Made by a program: the position numbers and the translations under genes
Shown: one piece after another, positions 1 to 15,725 of the stretch
How the letters are laid out: each line of letters begins with the position of its first letter
Position numbering within the stretch: position 1 is the first letter of the stretch
DNA from: an uncultured Collinsella sp.
GTDB taxonomy: Bacteria > Actinomycetota > Coriobacteriia > Coriobacteriales > Coriobacteriaceae
Assembly: GCA_900549715.1 (NCBI GenBank)
Contig: URPK01000012.1
Location: forward strand, 1-64,000
Reading direction: 5' to 3'
DNA: 64,000 nt
The notes under the pieces: model-generated
What the model was told of the DNA's origin: nothing
The model's database searches: none
The model's input: the letters and a program-made list of their open reading frames with translations, nothing else

Positions 1-100
1 GACGGAAAGCACATTAAGTGCTTTCCTTTGCGTGCGGAACTCGCGACAAACTTAAACAGCGGGCCGCCCGGACCGGGAATCCGACGCGCTCGTCGGGGCA
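1..100. repeat. Hairpin repeat element cut by the window edge
   Basis: A perfect 9-bp hairpin (GGAAAGCAC, loop ATTAA, GTGCTTTCC; 4-26) is followed by GTGCGGAA and a GC-rich stretch ending in CGGACCGG. The same order, with the same ATTAA loop, occurs at 13100-13170, where it is the right half of a long inverted repeat. This therefore looks like half of a second, diverged copy whose left half lies outside the window. No coding sequence is evident in 1-419. Confidence 0.5.
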
Positions 101-106
101 ACGTTA

Positions 107-135
107 CCTGCCAAAAAGGGACAGGTTTATTTTGG
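107..135 (+). repeat. GGGACAGG repeat, inverted partner of 2064-2094
   Basis: This stretch reads CCTGCCAAAAAGGGACAGG followed by TTTATTTTGG. Positions 2064-2094 carry the reverse complement with only single-base insertions; 18 bases (GGGACAGGTTTATTTTGG) are identical. The pair brackets the sigma/partner gene module at 420-1965. The GGGACAGG core is shared with the five hairpins at 31-38 kb. Confidence 0.6.
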
Positions 136-419
136 TCGGTTTTATCTGGGGAAACGTCGCGCCCCAACGGTGATCTGCTCTCACCTGTCGCATGGAAATC
201 GGCGGCGCTTTCGAAAGTATGCGGCAAATTCTGGACCCGCCGAGCGCACCGGGGTTTTGCGATAATAAACCCGCAGGTAGAGCGCTTGAGCATATGCGGT
301 GTGGTCGACCCATCGAGATTTTGCCGCATACTTCCGAAATTCAGGCGAATATCGCTCAAAATAACCGTCCATATAACGCAAAAAAGGCCGCTTCCCCTAG
401 TGGGAAGCGGCCTCAAGCC

Positions 420-1496
420 TTACGAATAGACGATGGTAAAGGGTAATTCTGTTTCGGTCTCTCCTGTTGATGTGTACCTCGTGCCCTCGAGGGTTACCGA
501 GACCACTTGATCGACATTGATCAGCTTTGTCGGAACCGAGATGTTCTCCCCGCTATTGCGCGTCAGCGAAAAATAAGAATTGTACGCGCCTGCAGCATCG
601 TCTTCGATAATCTGCTCCGATCCATCCTTGTAGGTAACGGTCAACTTTTTCGTGACTGCGTCAATGCCCAGATCATCGATGTGCGTCTGGATGGAAAACG
701 GGCTAATCTCAAGAGGCGAGTCGTCGGAGCGGAGCTCCTTTGTATCGACGTACGCTCCGACGCTAAACTCGGGTGTCGATGCCTCGACATGCTTCGCATC
801 CTCACCTTCGCCCTCCGTCCAGCTGATATTCCAGGTGACAGCATGTCCTAAATCTCGATCGCGATTCCATGAGGCAAAGTACATTGTGCCGTTAATGACC
901 GTGTCGCTTGATGTGTCCTTGTCAATTGTGCAGCGTGTGTCAGCCCATTTTTCACCGAAGTTCATGCTGGGCGTGCCGATGCCTTGTTCTTCTTCACCAT
1001 AGAGAACAAGTTCGCCAGTCTCTGCTGCCGGCTTGTAGTAGTTAACACCATTTGGATTGGACAGCGTAAACGTCACAGCACCGCAGCCGTTTTGGTCGAT
1101 AGCCATATCATGAATGTCGAGTGTATAGCCGTTGCCCTCGACGGACAGATTGACCTTCTGTACTGAACCCTCCAAGCTTTGGGGCGCGATACCATCACCA
1201 AACTCTCTGGTGTAGGTATATTTAGTCCCCGACGAGCCACCTTGAGTCCAGGTAACGGACTCTCCGTTGCCATGGTTTCCCCAGGCAGAGGCAAAATAAC
1301 TGGAATTGACAACGGCGTAGGCGACCCCTCCGGTCGCCAACACCCCGGCAAGGCATCCGATCACAGCAACATACAGAGGCTTCGCGTGACCCTTTCGGCG
1401 AAGCGGCTCACCAGCAGCGGCATAAAGAACACGGTCAGCAAGATCGCTATCGGCTTGGACGGACTCGAAGGCCTGCTTGATTTGGTTGGATTTCAC
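420..1496 (-). CDS. Membrane-anchored partner of ECF sigma factor (DUF4179-like)
   Basis: This is a 358-residue protein with a short cytosolic N-terminus (about residues 1-40), one hydrophobic membrane segment (about 42-62, PLYVAVIGCLAGVLATGGVA) and a large outward domain with no catalytic motif I recognise. That layout matches the DUF4179-type proteins encoded next to ECF sigma factors in Gram-positive bacteria, which are thought to act as anti-sigma or signal-sensing partners. Its 5' end overlaps the 3' end of the upstream sigma gene by about 50 nt, which implies translational coupling. A paralogous pair lies at 34832-36503. The partner role is inferred from context; the topology is seen directly. 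Confidence 0.75.
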   Translation of the reverse strand: MKSNQIKQAFESVQADSDLADRVLYAAAGEPLRRKGHAKPLYVAVIGCLAGVLATGGVAYAVVNSSYFASAWGNHGNGESVTWTQGGSSGTKYTYTREFGDGIAPQSLEGSVQKVNLSVEGNGYTLDIHDMAIDQNGCGAVTFTLSNPNGVNYYKPAAETGELVLYGEEEQGIGTPSMNFGEKWADTRCTIDKDTSSDTVINGTMYFASWNRDRDLGHAVTWNISWTEGEGEDAKHVEASTPEFSVGAYVDTKELRSDDSPLEISPFSIQTHIDDLGIDAVTKKLTVTYKDGSEQIIEDDAAGAYNSYFSLTRNSGENISVPTKLINVDQVVSVTLEGTRYTSTGETETELPFTIVYS

Positions 1497-1965
1497 GGTC
1501 GCCCTCCTCTAGGATGAACTTGAGTTTCGATCTGCCGCGAGCTAAACGCGTTCGAACGGTCGCGGCTGGTACGTGCAACAACTCGGCAATCTCTGAAGTC
1601 GAGAAGCCCAGATAGTAATAGAGCACGATGGGGATACGAAATCGTTCTGGAAGCCGCATGACGTCCGACAGGACGGCCTTGGTCTCGTCCTGCGCCATCG
1701 AAAGCGAATCGGCCAGGTTCTCAATATCCTCCACGCGTCTCCACGGCTTTCGAAAGAGAGATTTGCATTCATTGATCGTGACCCGGATAAGCCATCGACG
1801 AAGATGTTCCCAGCTTTCAAATTGCGCATCGCTTTTGAGTAACTTCAGAAAGACGTCTTGAGCGACATCGTCGGCGTCGGCGCGATCACGCAGGTACGTC
1901 AACGCGATCCGAAACACGACATCCCGGTGGTCTTCGACCGCCTGTCTAAATGCTTGTTCTTCCAT
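1447..1965 (-). CDS. ECF-type RNA polymerase sigma factor
   Basis: This is a sigma-70 family protein of about 172 residues. Region 2 is near the N-terminus (DVVFRIALTYLRDRADADDV, then DVFLKLL) and region 4 with its helix-turn-helix is near the C-terminus (LPERFRIPIVLYYYLGFSTS, then EIAELLHVPAATVRTRLARG). There is no region 1 or 3, as expected for group IV sigma factors. An in-frame GTG lies 6 nt upstream, but GGGAGG spaced 5 nt before the ATG at 1965 supports that start. It overlaps the membrane partner downstream. Its targets cannot be read from the sequence. Confidence 0.88.
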   Translation of the reverse strand: MEEQAFRQAVEDHRDVVFRIALTYLRDRADADDVAQDVFLKLLKSDAQFESWEHLRRWLIRVTINECKSLFRKPWRRVEDIENLADSLSMAQDETKAVLSDVMRLPERFRIPIVLYYYLGFSTSEIAELLHVPAATVRTRLARGRSKLKFILEEGDREIQPNQAGLRVRPSR

Positions 1966-2063
1966 AATCACCTCCCGGTGACGTTAATAGTTCTCGATGA
2001 GGCCCTCACCATAGATACGCTCTGACCGGACGAAATGTTTCAAATTCAAGCAGGAAAAACCTA

Positions 2064-2094
2064 CCAAAATAAACCTGTCCCTTTTTTGGCAAGG
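2064..2094 (-). repeat. GGGACAGG repeat, inverted partner of 107-135
   Basis: Read on the minus strand this is CCTTGCCAAAAAAGGGACAG followed by GTTTATTTTGG, an almost exact copy of 107-135. With that copy it forms inverted ends about 1.9 kb apart around the sigma/partner pair. Confidence 0.6.
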
Positions 2095-2132
2095 GATCAA
2101 CGGAACGCAACAGGTTGAGCATACGCAAGCGA

Positions 2133-2232
2133 GCGGCCCCCAGAGCGTACAAGATGGCATGAAAAAGGCAGGGCATTGACCTTTTGGTCATGCCCTGCCT
2201 TTTGAATGACAGATTGTAGCTCTGGGGGCCGC
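2133..2232 (-). terminator. rpoC terminator nested in a larger inverted repeat
   Basis: The inner hairpin (2163-2203) pairs AAAAGGCAGGGCA with TGCCCTGCCTTTT and adds a TGACC/GGTCA tip. Read downstream of rpoC on the minus strand it ends in five T residues, so it is a good intrinsic terminator. It sits inside a second perfect 14-bp inverted repeat (GCGGCCCCCAGAGC at 2133-2146, GCTCTGGGGGCCGC at 2219-2232). A further 9-bp hairpin (CCGCCGTTC/GAACGGCGG) lies just after the rpoC stop. Confidence 0.75.
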
Positions 2233-2276
2233 GCAGCGACGGAGGTCGCCGCCGTTCGTTAGAACGGCGGAACTAA

Positions 2277-6755
<4,479 letters not shown>

Positions 6756-6761
6756 AGTCAA

Positions 6762-10253
<3,492 letters not shown>

Positions 10254-10326
10254 CAGGTTTTTCCTCCTTCACGGAAATGCTCGGTGGGTTGGCGAGGCAT
10301 AGCTTCGCCAGTTATCGCAACCTAAT

Positions 10327-10354
10327 AGTTTATCAGGTACCGACCGTTGGGCAA
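10327..10354 (-). promoter_or_regulatory. Putative rpoBC promoter
   Basis: On the minus strand TTGCCC (10349-10354) and TAAACT (10327-10332) are separated by 16 bp, about 75 bp upstream of the rpoB start. The match to a housekeeping promoter is moderate. It fits the observation that a terminator after galU separates rpoBC from the gene upstream. Confidence 0.45.
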
Positions 10355-10486
10355 GAAAAGCCTTGACGCGATTGAGTTTTTGGAGTAGCAAAGTTTTTCG
10401 ACAGAAAACACGCAGGTAGATGTATGTATATCGAACATCTGTTCATATATTTTCTGTGAACAGAGAGCCAGCAATCGCAGCTCTTA

Positions 10487-10520
10487 TAAAAAACGGGCGC
10501 GAACCGAGGTCCACGCCCGT
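10487..10520 (-). terminator. galU terminator
   Basis: The minus strand shows ACGGGCG and CGCCCGT arms around a 14-nt loop, followed by a run of T. It lies about 20 bp after the galU stop. Confidence 0.75.
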
Positions 10521-10540
10521 AAATGTCGATGCCCGAAGGC

Positions 10541-11449
10541 TTACTTACGCATCAAGCCGCCGCGCTCGTCGATGGCGTCCCAGAAGGCGCTGGCAAAGCG
10601 AGGATCGCTTGCGGCCATGAGGGCGTTGGTTGCCATCCAGCCAGACGGGGTGCCGGTGTCGTAGCCCGAGAGCGGGTCGATGACGACAGCGTACATGGCC
10701 TCGCGGTCGAGCGAGCGGGCCATGGCGTCAGTCAACTGAATCTCGCCGCCCTTACCGGCCTGCTGATCGGCCAGCAGGTCCATGACCAGCGGGCTCAGCA
10801 GGTAACGGCCGACGATGTACAGGTTGGACGGAGCCGCCTCGGGAGCGGGCTTCTCGACCAGACCGCCGATGCGCCAGACAGCGCCCGGCTCGGCATCGGC
10901 AACGCCCTCGGCGCCCTCGAGCGAACCGACTCGCTCGCCGGCAATAACGCCGTAGCGGCTGACTTCCTCGGGCGAGCAAGCAGCGACGGCGATAACCGAA
11001 GCGCCACCGTGCTCCTTGGAAACGGCGAGCATCTTGTCGCAGATGTCGCGGTTAGGCACAACGTAGTCGCCCAGAAGAACCAGGAAGTTCTCCCCTGCCA
11101 CAGCGTCGGCAGCAGAGCGGATAGCATGGCCGAGGCCCTTGGGCTCGTACTGATAACGGAAGTCGACCGGCATACCGCCAGCGTGGGCAACGGCATCGGC
11201 ATAGGCGTTCTTGCCGCGCTCGCGCAGCAGGTTCTCGAGCGAGCGATCGGGCTGGAAGTAGCTCAGCAGCTCAGGCTTACCGGGAGAGGTAACGATGATG
11301 GCGTCGTCGACCTCCTCGGGATCGAGTGCCTCCTCAACGACATACTGAATGACCGGCTTGTCGAGCACCGGCAACATCTCTTTGGGCGTGCACTTAGTGC
11401 CAGGCAGAAAACGCGTGCCAAGACCGGCGGCGGGGATGATTGCCTTCAT
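10541..11449 (-). CDS. galU: UTP-glucose-1-phosphate uridylyltransferase
   Basis: This protein of about 302 residues makes UDP-glucose from UTP and glucose-1-phosphate for cell-surface polysaccharides and galactose metabolism. The nucleotide-binding signature KAIIPAAGLGTRFLPGTKC followed by PKEMLPVLDKP at the N-terminus is diagnostic, as are YQYEPKGLGHAI and the later VEKP segment. ATG 11449 is preferred (AAAGGA 12 nt upstream); a TTG three codons earlier sits too close to that site. It stands alone between rplL and rpoB, with its own terminator, interrupting the usual rplJL-rpoBC run. Confidence 0.93.
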   Translation of the reverse strand: MKAIIPAAGLGTRFLPGTKCTPKEMLPVLDKPVIQYVVEEALDPEEVDDAIIVTSPGKPELLSYFQPDRSLENLLRERGKNAYADAVAHAGGMPVDFRYQYEPKGLGHAIRSAADAVAGENFLVLLGDYVVPNRDICDKMLAVSKEHGGASVIAVAACSPEEVSRYGVIAGERVGSLEGAEGVADAEPGAVWRIGGLVEKPAPEAAPSNLYIVGRYLLSPLVMDLLADQQAGKGGEIQLTDAMARSLDREAMYAVVIDPLSGYDTGTPSGWMATNALMAASDPRFASAFWDAIDERGGLMRK

Positions 11450-11762
11450 GTTATTCAAGGATCCTTTCGCAGGCGCAGAATGCGCCCTATGCGTGCGGCA
11501 CGGCGGCCGCAGACCAAATTGCGATACCGAAGTATCTTACCGCCGAAGACATACGTCGCCGTAAGGCAAACGCAATTCTTCAGCAGGTCAACGCAAATTA
11601 TTGCTCGAATGGTGCAATTTTACGCCCCAGCGGTAACGGGATTGGCACGGCGAAGACAGCGATGTTCTGCATGCCGAGCAATGGGAATGAGGGGCCAAAA
11701 CAAAAAAGACGGGGCTCGCATAGCGAGTCCCGTCTGCAAAGAAATCTGGCGAGAAAGCCTGA
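11450..11762. other. Intergenic region between rplL and galU
   Basis: This gap of about 310 bp holds the rplL terminator (11702-11735) and the 5' region of galU. I see no coding sequence or repeat. A weak TTGCGT/TATGTC pair with 16-bp spacing, read toward galU, is the only promoter candidate. Confidence 0.4.
11702..11735 (-). terminator. rplJL terminator
   Basis: AGACGGGACTCGC pairs with GCGAGCCCCGTCT across a 3-nt loop (one mismatch) and is followed by TTTTTTG on the minus strand. It lies about 25 bp downstream of the rplL stop. Confidence 0.85.
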
Positions 11763-12140
11763 TTACTTGAGGGTGACAGCAGCGCCAGCAGCCTCGAGCT
11801 TCTCCTTGGCAGCCTCGGCGTCCTCCTTCTTGGCACCCTCGAGAACAGCCTTGGGAGCGCCCTCGACGACCTCCTTGGCCTCCTTCAGGCCAAGGTTGGT
11901 GAGCTCACGGACGGCCTTGATGACCTGGATCTTGTTGTCGCCGAAGCCCTCGAGCACGACGTCAAACTCGGTCTTCTCCTCGGCCTCAGCAGCGCCAGCA
12001 GCGGGAGCGGCGACAACAGCGGCAGGAGCAGCGGCGGAAACGCCGAAGGTGTCCTCGATAGCCTTGACGAGCTCGGAAGCCTCGAGAAGGGTCATTTCCT
12101 TAAGAGCATCGATGATCTCATCGGTGGTAAGCTTAGCCAT
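11763..12140 (-). CDS. rplL: Ribosomal protein bL12 (L7/L12)
   Basis: This 125-residue stalk protein dimerises through its N-terminal helices (KLTTDEIIDALKEMTLLEAS), has an Ala-rich hinge near residues 40-55, and has the C-terminal factor-binding domain with DNKIQVIKAVRELTNLGLKE. It recruits EF-Tu and EF-G to the ribosome through L10. The open frame runs 11 codons further upstream, but ATG 12140 with AAAGGA 7 nt before it matches the family N-terminus (MAKLT). It follows rplJ after about 100 bp and is followed by a strong terminator. Confidence 0.97.
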   Translation of the reverse strand: MAKLTTDEIIDALKEMTLLEASELVKAIEDTFGVSAAAPAAVVAAPAAGAAEAEEKTEFDVVLEGFGDNKIQVIKAVRELTNLGLKEAKEVVEGAPKAVLEGAKKEDAEAAKEKLEAAGAAVTLK

Positions 12141-12242
12141 TTCTAAGTCCTTTCGGTTTCCGTGTCTGTGCACGGAGATCAGTTAAAACACGGCGCGAAT
12201 GCGCCTGGGGTGCGGCGTTGCCGCCGCGGGTGAAAACAGCGA

Positions 12243-12764
12243 CTAGGCTGCCTTCTGCTCGGAGACCTGCTGGATCGAACGAGCGAGACCAGAGGAAACG
12301 CCGTTGACGCAGACAGCGATGTCGCGAGCGAAACCGGAGATGAGACCGGCGATCTGGCCGAGAAGCTGATCCTTGGTGGGCAGCTCGGCGATAGCCTTAA
12401 CATCATCAGCGGAAACGGCCTTGCCGTCGGAGATACCGCCCTTGATCTCAAGGACGCCCTTGGACTTAGCAGAGAAGTCCTTAAGGGCCTTAGCGGCCTC
12501 GACCGGCTCGGTCTCGTAGAACACATAAGCGACGGGGCCGGCGAGGATTTCGTCGAGCTCGGGCTGCTCCTGGTTCTTGAGAGCGATCTTGACCAGGTTG
12601 TTCTTGTAGACCTTCATCTCGGCGCCGCACTCGCGAAGCTGATGACGCAGCTCCTGAGCCTGCTTAACCGTCAGACCGTTGTAGTTGACGACGAACAGAC
12701 CGGCGTTCTCGGCGATACGGGACTCGATCTCTGCAACCTTGTCGATTTTGTACTGCTGGGGCAT
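12243..12764 (-). CDS. rplJ: Ribosomal protein uL10
   Basis: This 173-residue protein forms the base of the ribosomal stalk, binding 23S rRNA through its N-terminal domain and L7/L12 dimers through its C-terminal helix. Family features include KVAEIESRIAENAGLFVVNY near the N-terminus and FARDIAVCVNGVSSGLARSI near the end. The ATG at 12764 follows GAGGAGG. In most bacteria L10 with L7/L12 represses its own mRNA through a leader; a structured leader lies upstream here (12765-12980). Confidence 0.96.
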   Translation of the reverse strand: MPQQYKIDKVAEIESRIAENAGLFVVNYNGLTVKQAQELRHQLRECGAEMKVYKNNLVKIALKNQEQPELDEILAGPVAYVFYETEPVEAAKALKDFSAKSKGVLEIKGGISDGKAVSADDVKAIAELPTKDQLLGQIAGLISGFARDIAVCVNGVSSGLARSIQQVSEQKAA

Positions 12765-12980
12765 GAATTACACCTCCTCGAATTCTTTCCGGGCACGGTC
12801 CGCCACAAGGACGTGACGGGGGCATGTCCAAAAAGAAAGCCCCCGCGCTGCATGAGCGACGGGGGCGAGAAGACATATCTACTCGACCACCTCGGCTGGC
12901 GGGATATCCCATTAAGCTCGCGGGCGATGCCCGTTTGCACCGGCTGTCTCTGGCAGCGGATTCGTGCGTGAACCGAAAGT
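12765..12980 (-). promoter_or_regulatory. L10 leader with internal terminator-like hairpin
   Basis: The roughly 215-nt untranslated leader of rplJL contains a strong GC hairpin (GCCCCCG ... CGGGGGC, 12838-12866) followed by TTTCTTTTT on the minus strand, then more paired GC-rich sequence up to the rplJ ribosome-binding site. Position and form agree with the L10 leader class, in which L10 and L7/L12 bind the mRNA. The terminator-like hairpin suggests attenuation rather than purely translational control. The assignment rests on position and hairpin only. Confidence 0.6.
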
Positions 12981-13009
12981 ATTATGGCGGGGACCCCGGC
13001 GTCGGTCAA
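12981..13009 (-). promoter_or_regulatory. Putative rplJL promoter
   Basis: TTGACC (13004-13009) and CATAAT (12981-12986) on the minus strand are separated by 17 bp, upstream of the leader. The -35 box overlaps the outer arm of the long inverted repeat at 13006-13208. A degenerate inverted copy of the promoter lies near 13204-13233. Confidence 0.6.
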
Positions 13010-13208
13010 CGGGCGCGAGGATTCGTACACAAACCCTGCATACGCTCCGGTCCGAGGGGCCGGGTTGAGATTTTCGCTCGGTCAAGTCCTGGCTCGCACG
13101 AAGAGCACATTAAGTGCTCTTCGGCTCGTGCGGAATCTACGAAAATCTCAACCCGGCCCCTCGGACCGGAGCTGCGGTAACTTTGCTGCGAATCCTCGTG
13201 TCCGTTGA
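13006..13208. repeat. 200-bp inverted duplication with central hairpin
   Basis: A perfect 31-bp inverted repeat (13046-13076 and 13140-13170, core CCGAGGGGCCGGGTTGAGAT) encloses a hairpin GAAGAGCAC-ATTAA-GTGCTCTTC at 13100-13122. An outer pair (13006-13025 and 13189-13208) matches at 18 of 20 positions. Similarity continues outward, so TTGAGCGACG and CATAAT at 13204-13233 mirror the rplJ promoter. The element lies between the rplJ promoter and the 3' end of the aminotransferase gene. A diverged half-copy is at the left window edge. Confidence 0.85.
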
Positions 13209-13267
13209 GCGACGTGCCCGACTCATAATGCTTGGGTCGGTGGGCTGATGTGTTGCATCCCTGAGGG

Positions 13268-14404
13268 CTAAAAGGTTGAAATGAAGGTGGACAGGCGGTG
13301 GAGGCCTTCGTCTAGGTCTTTGTCGGAGACGCAGTAGCTTAGGCGGATATGACCTTCGGTGCCGAAGCAGTCGCCCGGGACTAGGGCTACGTTTGCCTCT
13401 TCGATGGCTTTGATGCAGAAATCTTCGCTGGTTAGGCCGAACTTTTTGATGCTCGGGAAAGTGTAGAAGGCTCCTGCGGGCTCTACTACGTCGAGGCCCA
13501 TGGCGTTTAAGGCTGCGAGTACGCGTTCGCGGCGGGCTCGGTAGACTTTGAGCATGGGGGTTGGGTCGACGGTGAGGGCTCGGGCTGCGGCGTCCATCTC
13601 GAAGGAGACGGCGCTCGATACTAGGTATTGGTGAGCTTTTGCGATCTCGACGATGACGGGGGCTGCGGCTGCGAGCCAACCCAGACGCCAGCCGGTCATA
13701 GCCCAGGGCTTGGAGAAGCTCTCGATGACGACCGTTTGCTCACGCAGCTCCGGGTGGCGCTGGGCAAATCGCTCGTAGCCGTCCACGTAGACCAGGCGGT
13801 TGTACACGTCGTCGCAAATCACATAGATGCCCGTCTGCTCCGCTACGTGTGCCACGGCATCGAGCGATGCTGCGTCGAGGATGCAGCCCGTGGGATTGTT
13901 GGGCGAGCAGATGACGATAGCCTTGGTCGCCGGCGTCACGCAGGCGCGAAGCGCGTCCTCGTCAATCTGGAATTGCGCAGGCTCCGTATCCAAAAAGACT
14001 GCTTTGGCGTGGTTGGCCACGACGATGCTCTCGTACAGGCCAAAGGCCGGCGTGGGGATAATGACCTCGTCGCCGGGGTTGAGCATAGCCATGAATGTTG
14101 CCGACAGGGCCTCGGTCGCGCCGTCGGTCAGGATGACCTCGTCGGCAGAATACGTAAGGCCCGCATTCCCCATGTAGGCAGACAGCGCCTCGCGCAGGGC
14201 GGGGCGACCGTTGTTGTGCGGATAGTGCGTGTCGCCGCGATCCAGCGCGGCGGTCACCTCGGCGCTAATCACATCGGGCGTGGGAAAATCGGGCTCGCCA
14301 AGCGCGAGCGCAATGCATCCCGGGTGCTGGGCGGCGAGCGCGTTGATTCGGCGGATGCCAGAAGGCTTGAGCGTGGCAAGCGAGGTATTCATGGGCAGAC
14401 GCAT
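13268..14404 (-). CDS. PLP-dependent aminotransferase (class I/II)
   Basis: This is a 378-residue fold-type I aminotransferase. The N-terminal LALGEPDFPTPD, the glycine-rich DGATEALSATFMAML, SPNNPTG and DDVYNRLVY, and the Schiff-base lysine in ESFSKPWAMTGWRLGW (near residue 231) are all present. The sequence resembles the PatA/AspC group that transaminates aspartate, aromatic amino acids or an N-acetyl-diaminopimelate intermediate; the exact substrate cannot be set from motifs. The ATG at 14404 follows AAAGGA by 5 nt. The gene appears to be monocistronic, divergent from the next gene. Confidence 0.88.
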   Translation of the reverse strand: MRLPMNTSLATLKPSGIRRINALAAQHPGCIALALGEPDFPTPDVISAEVTAALDRGDTHYPHNNGRPALREALSAYMGNAGLTYSADEVILTDGATEALSATFMAMLNPGDEVIIPTPAFGLYESIVVANHAKAVFLDTEPAQFQIDEDALRACVTPATKAIVICSPNNPTGCILDAASLDAVAHVAEQTGIYVICDDVYNRLVYVDGYERFAQRHPELREQTVVIESFSKPWAMTGWRLGWLAAAAPVIVEIAKAHQYLVSSAVSFEMDAAARALTVDPTPMLKVYRARRERVLAALNAMGLDVVEPAGAFYTFPSIKKFGLTSEDFCIKAIEEANVALVPGDCFGTEGHIRLSYCVSDKDLDEGLHRLSTFISTF

Positions 14405-14497
14405 GGCGTTCCTTTCGTAAGGGTTGCACTAGGATAGCGCGGCGAAGCGTCACCAGACGGTGTAACCTAAACGGAAACCAACCGGAAAGGAGGCGGC

Positions 14498-15157
14498 ATG
14501 GAGACGACCGCGCGCAGCGATAAGCCCAAAACACTGCAAACCATTGCGTATGTCAGTATTCCCGAGAGCGCCGATCTTGAGTTTTTGCTCTGGGACCTGC
14601 AGGATGCCATCGCCGCCTATGCACAGCTTTCCGGCACCGCACTCCCCCGCCCGGTCGACTTGAAGGCAAATGATGCTGGTGCAGTCGATGGCATGGTAAT
14701 CGCTGTCGATGATGCATTTGATGATGAGGCGATGACCGCTGTCGAGCAGATACTCGATCGCCTTGGGAATGCAAAGACACGCGTCTATGTCATCGACCAG
14801 GCCGCGTCCGAAGACGCCGAACGGGCACACGGAACCGTTGAGCGGCTGCGCCGGGCCTGTCGTCTTCGCGACCTGTCATGGTGCGGCGGCATGATCGTCT
14901 GTACCGGCAGCGGCATTGCGGTGCTTCGTCGCTCCCCGCGCATGGGACTCTTGCGGCGACCGTTTTCGGAAGCGATGGACAAGCTCGTAGGCGCTGTGCG
15001 CATGGGCTGCTCCGTCAAGCATGCACAGCGACTTGGCGGCGGCAATGCCGCCAACGTCGACGCCGACGGCATGGTTTGCGCCGAGCCAGCCGTGCCCGCG
15101 CCGATCTGGCGAGGCGTTCTAAAACGTCTGGGCGCCCACGCTCAAACAAAAATCTAA
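14498..15157 (+). CDS. Uncharacterised protein, possibly flavodoxin-like
   Basis: This 219-residue soluble protein has no family I can name with confidence. It alternates hydrophobic strands (MVIAVDD, RVYVID, GGMIVCTGSGIAVL) with acidic helices, as in a Rossmann or flavodoxin-like alpha/beta fold. The basic segment SPRMGLLRRPFSEAMDKLVG after the fourth strand recalls flavin reductase-like proteins, but no clear FMN-binding loop is visible. The start is supported by AAAGGAGG 5 nt before ATG 14498. It is divergent from the aminotransferase and convergent with the DNA glycosylase gene. Confidence 0.7.
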   Translation: METTARSDKPKTLQTIAYVSIPESADLEFLLWDLQDAIAAYAQLSGTALPRPVDLKANDAGAVDGMVIAVDDAFDDEAMTAVEQILDRLGNAKTRVYVIDQAASEDAERAHGTVERLRRACRLRDLSWCGGMIVCTGSGIAVLRRSPRMGLLRRPFSEAMDKLVGAVRMGCSVKHAQRLGGGNAANVDADGMVCAEPAVPAPIWRGVLKRLGAHAQTKI

Positions 15158-15158
15158 A

Positions 15159-15722
15159 TTAAATAACAGCCCAGTCAACGGCTTCGTGCCAACGCTCAAC
15201 AAGACGCTCCAGGCGCCAGGCGGCATTGGCGGGACTTGTCGAGGGCAGGACGACGGCAGGCAGCCCCGTCCGATCTTGCAAGTAGCGTTTGTAGAGTCGC
15301 CCTGCCGTACCGCCGTTACAGACAACGACCTCGATCGGCGCGGCATCGGTAATGCGCCCGATATGTGCCGGTACAACGTTGCGAATGCTCGCGTCACTCG
15401 AGCCCTTAATGTCACAACTCTCGATCACATCCCACAGGGCTACGCCGCCGTTCAGCAGCATGGATCGCTTGGCGGCAATGGAGACATCGAGCGTCGCGGG
15501 CTCACCGTTTGCCAAAGGATCACCCTCGTTGGGCGGCACAGGCACACCGAGACACGCCGCCGTGACCCGCCAAAAGCGGTTCTGCGGATTGCCATAGTAG
15601 AAGGCATTGGCACGCGAGAGCACCGAGGGAAACGACCCCAGCACCAAAACGCGCGAGCGCTGGTCGAACACAGGCTCAAACCCATGCTCAATATGTTGAT
15701 AGTCCTCGTCAGACACGGCCAT
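15159..15722 (-). CDS. DNA-deoxyinosine glycosylase (UDG superfamily, family 6)
   Basis: This 187-residue enzyme is predicted to remove deaminated bases (hypoxanthine, perhaps uracil) from DNA. The N-terminal VLVLGSFPSVLSRANAFYYG followed by NPQNRFW is the family 6 active-site block, with the asparagine used by this family in place of the aspartate of classical uracil-DNA glycosylases. VVCNGGTAGRLYKRYL and LPSTSPANA form the later DNA-binding motifs. It begins 3 nt after the amylase gene stop, so the two are probably co-transcribed despite unrelated roles. Confidence 0.85.
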   Translation of the reverse strand: MAVSDEDYQHIEHGFEPVFDQRSRVLVLGSFPSVLSRANAFYYGNPQNRFWRVTAACLGVPVPPNEGDPLANGEPATLDVSIAAKRSMLLNGGVALWDVIESCDIKGSSDASIRNVVPAHIGRITDAAPIEVVVCNGGTAGRLYKRYLQDRTGLPAVVLPSTSPANAAWRLERLVERWHEAVDWAVI

Positions 15723-15725
15723 GGG

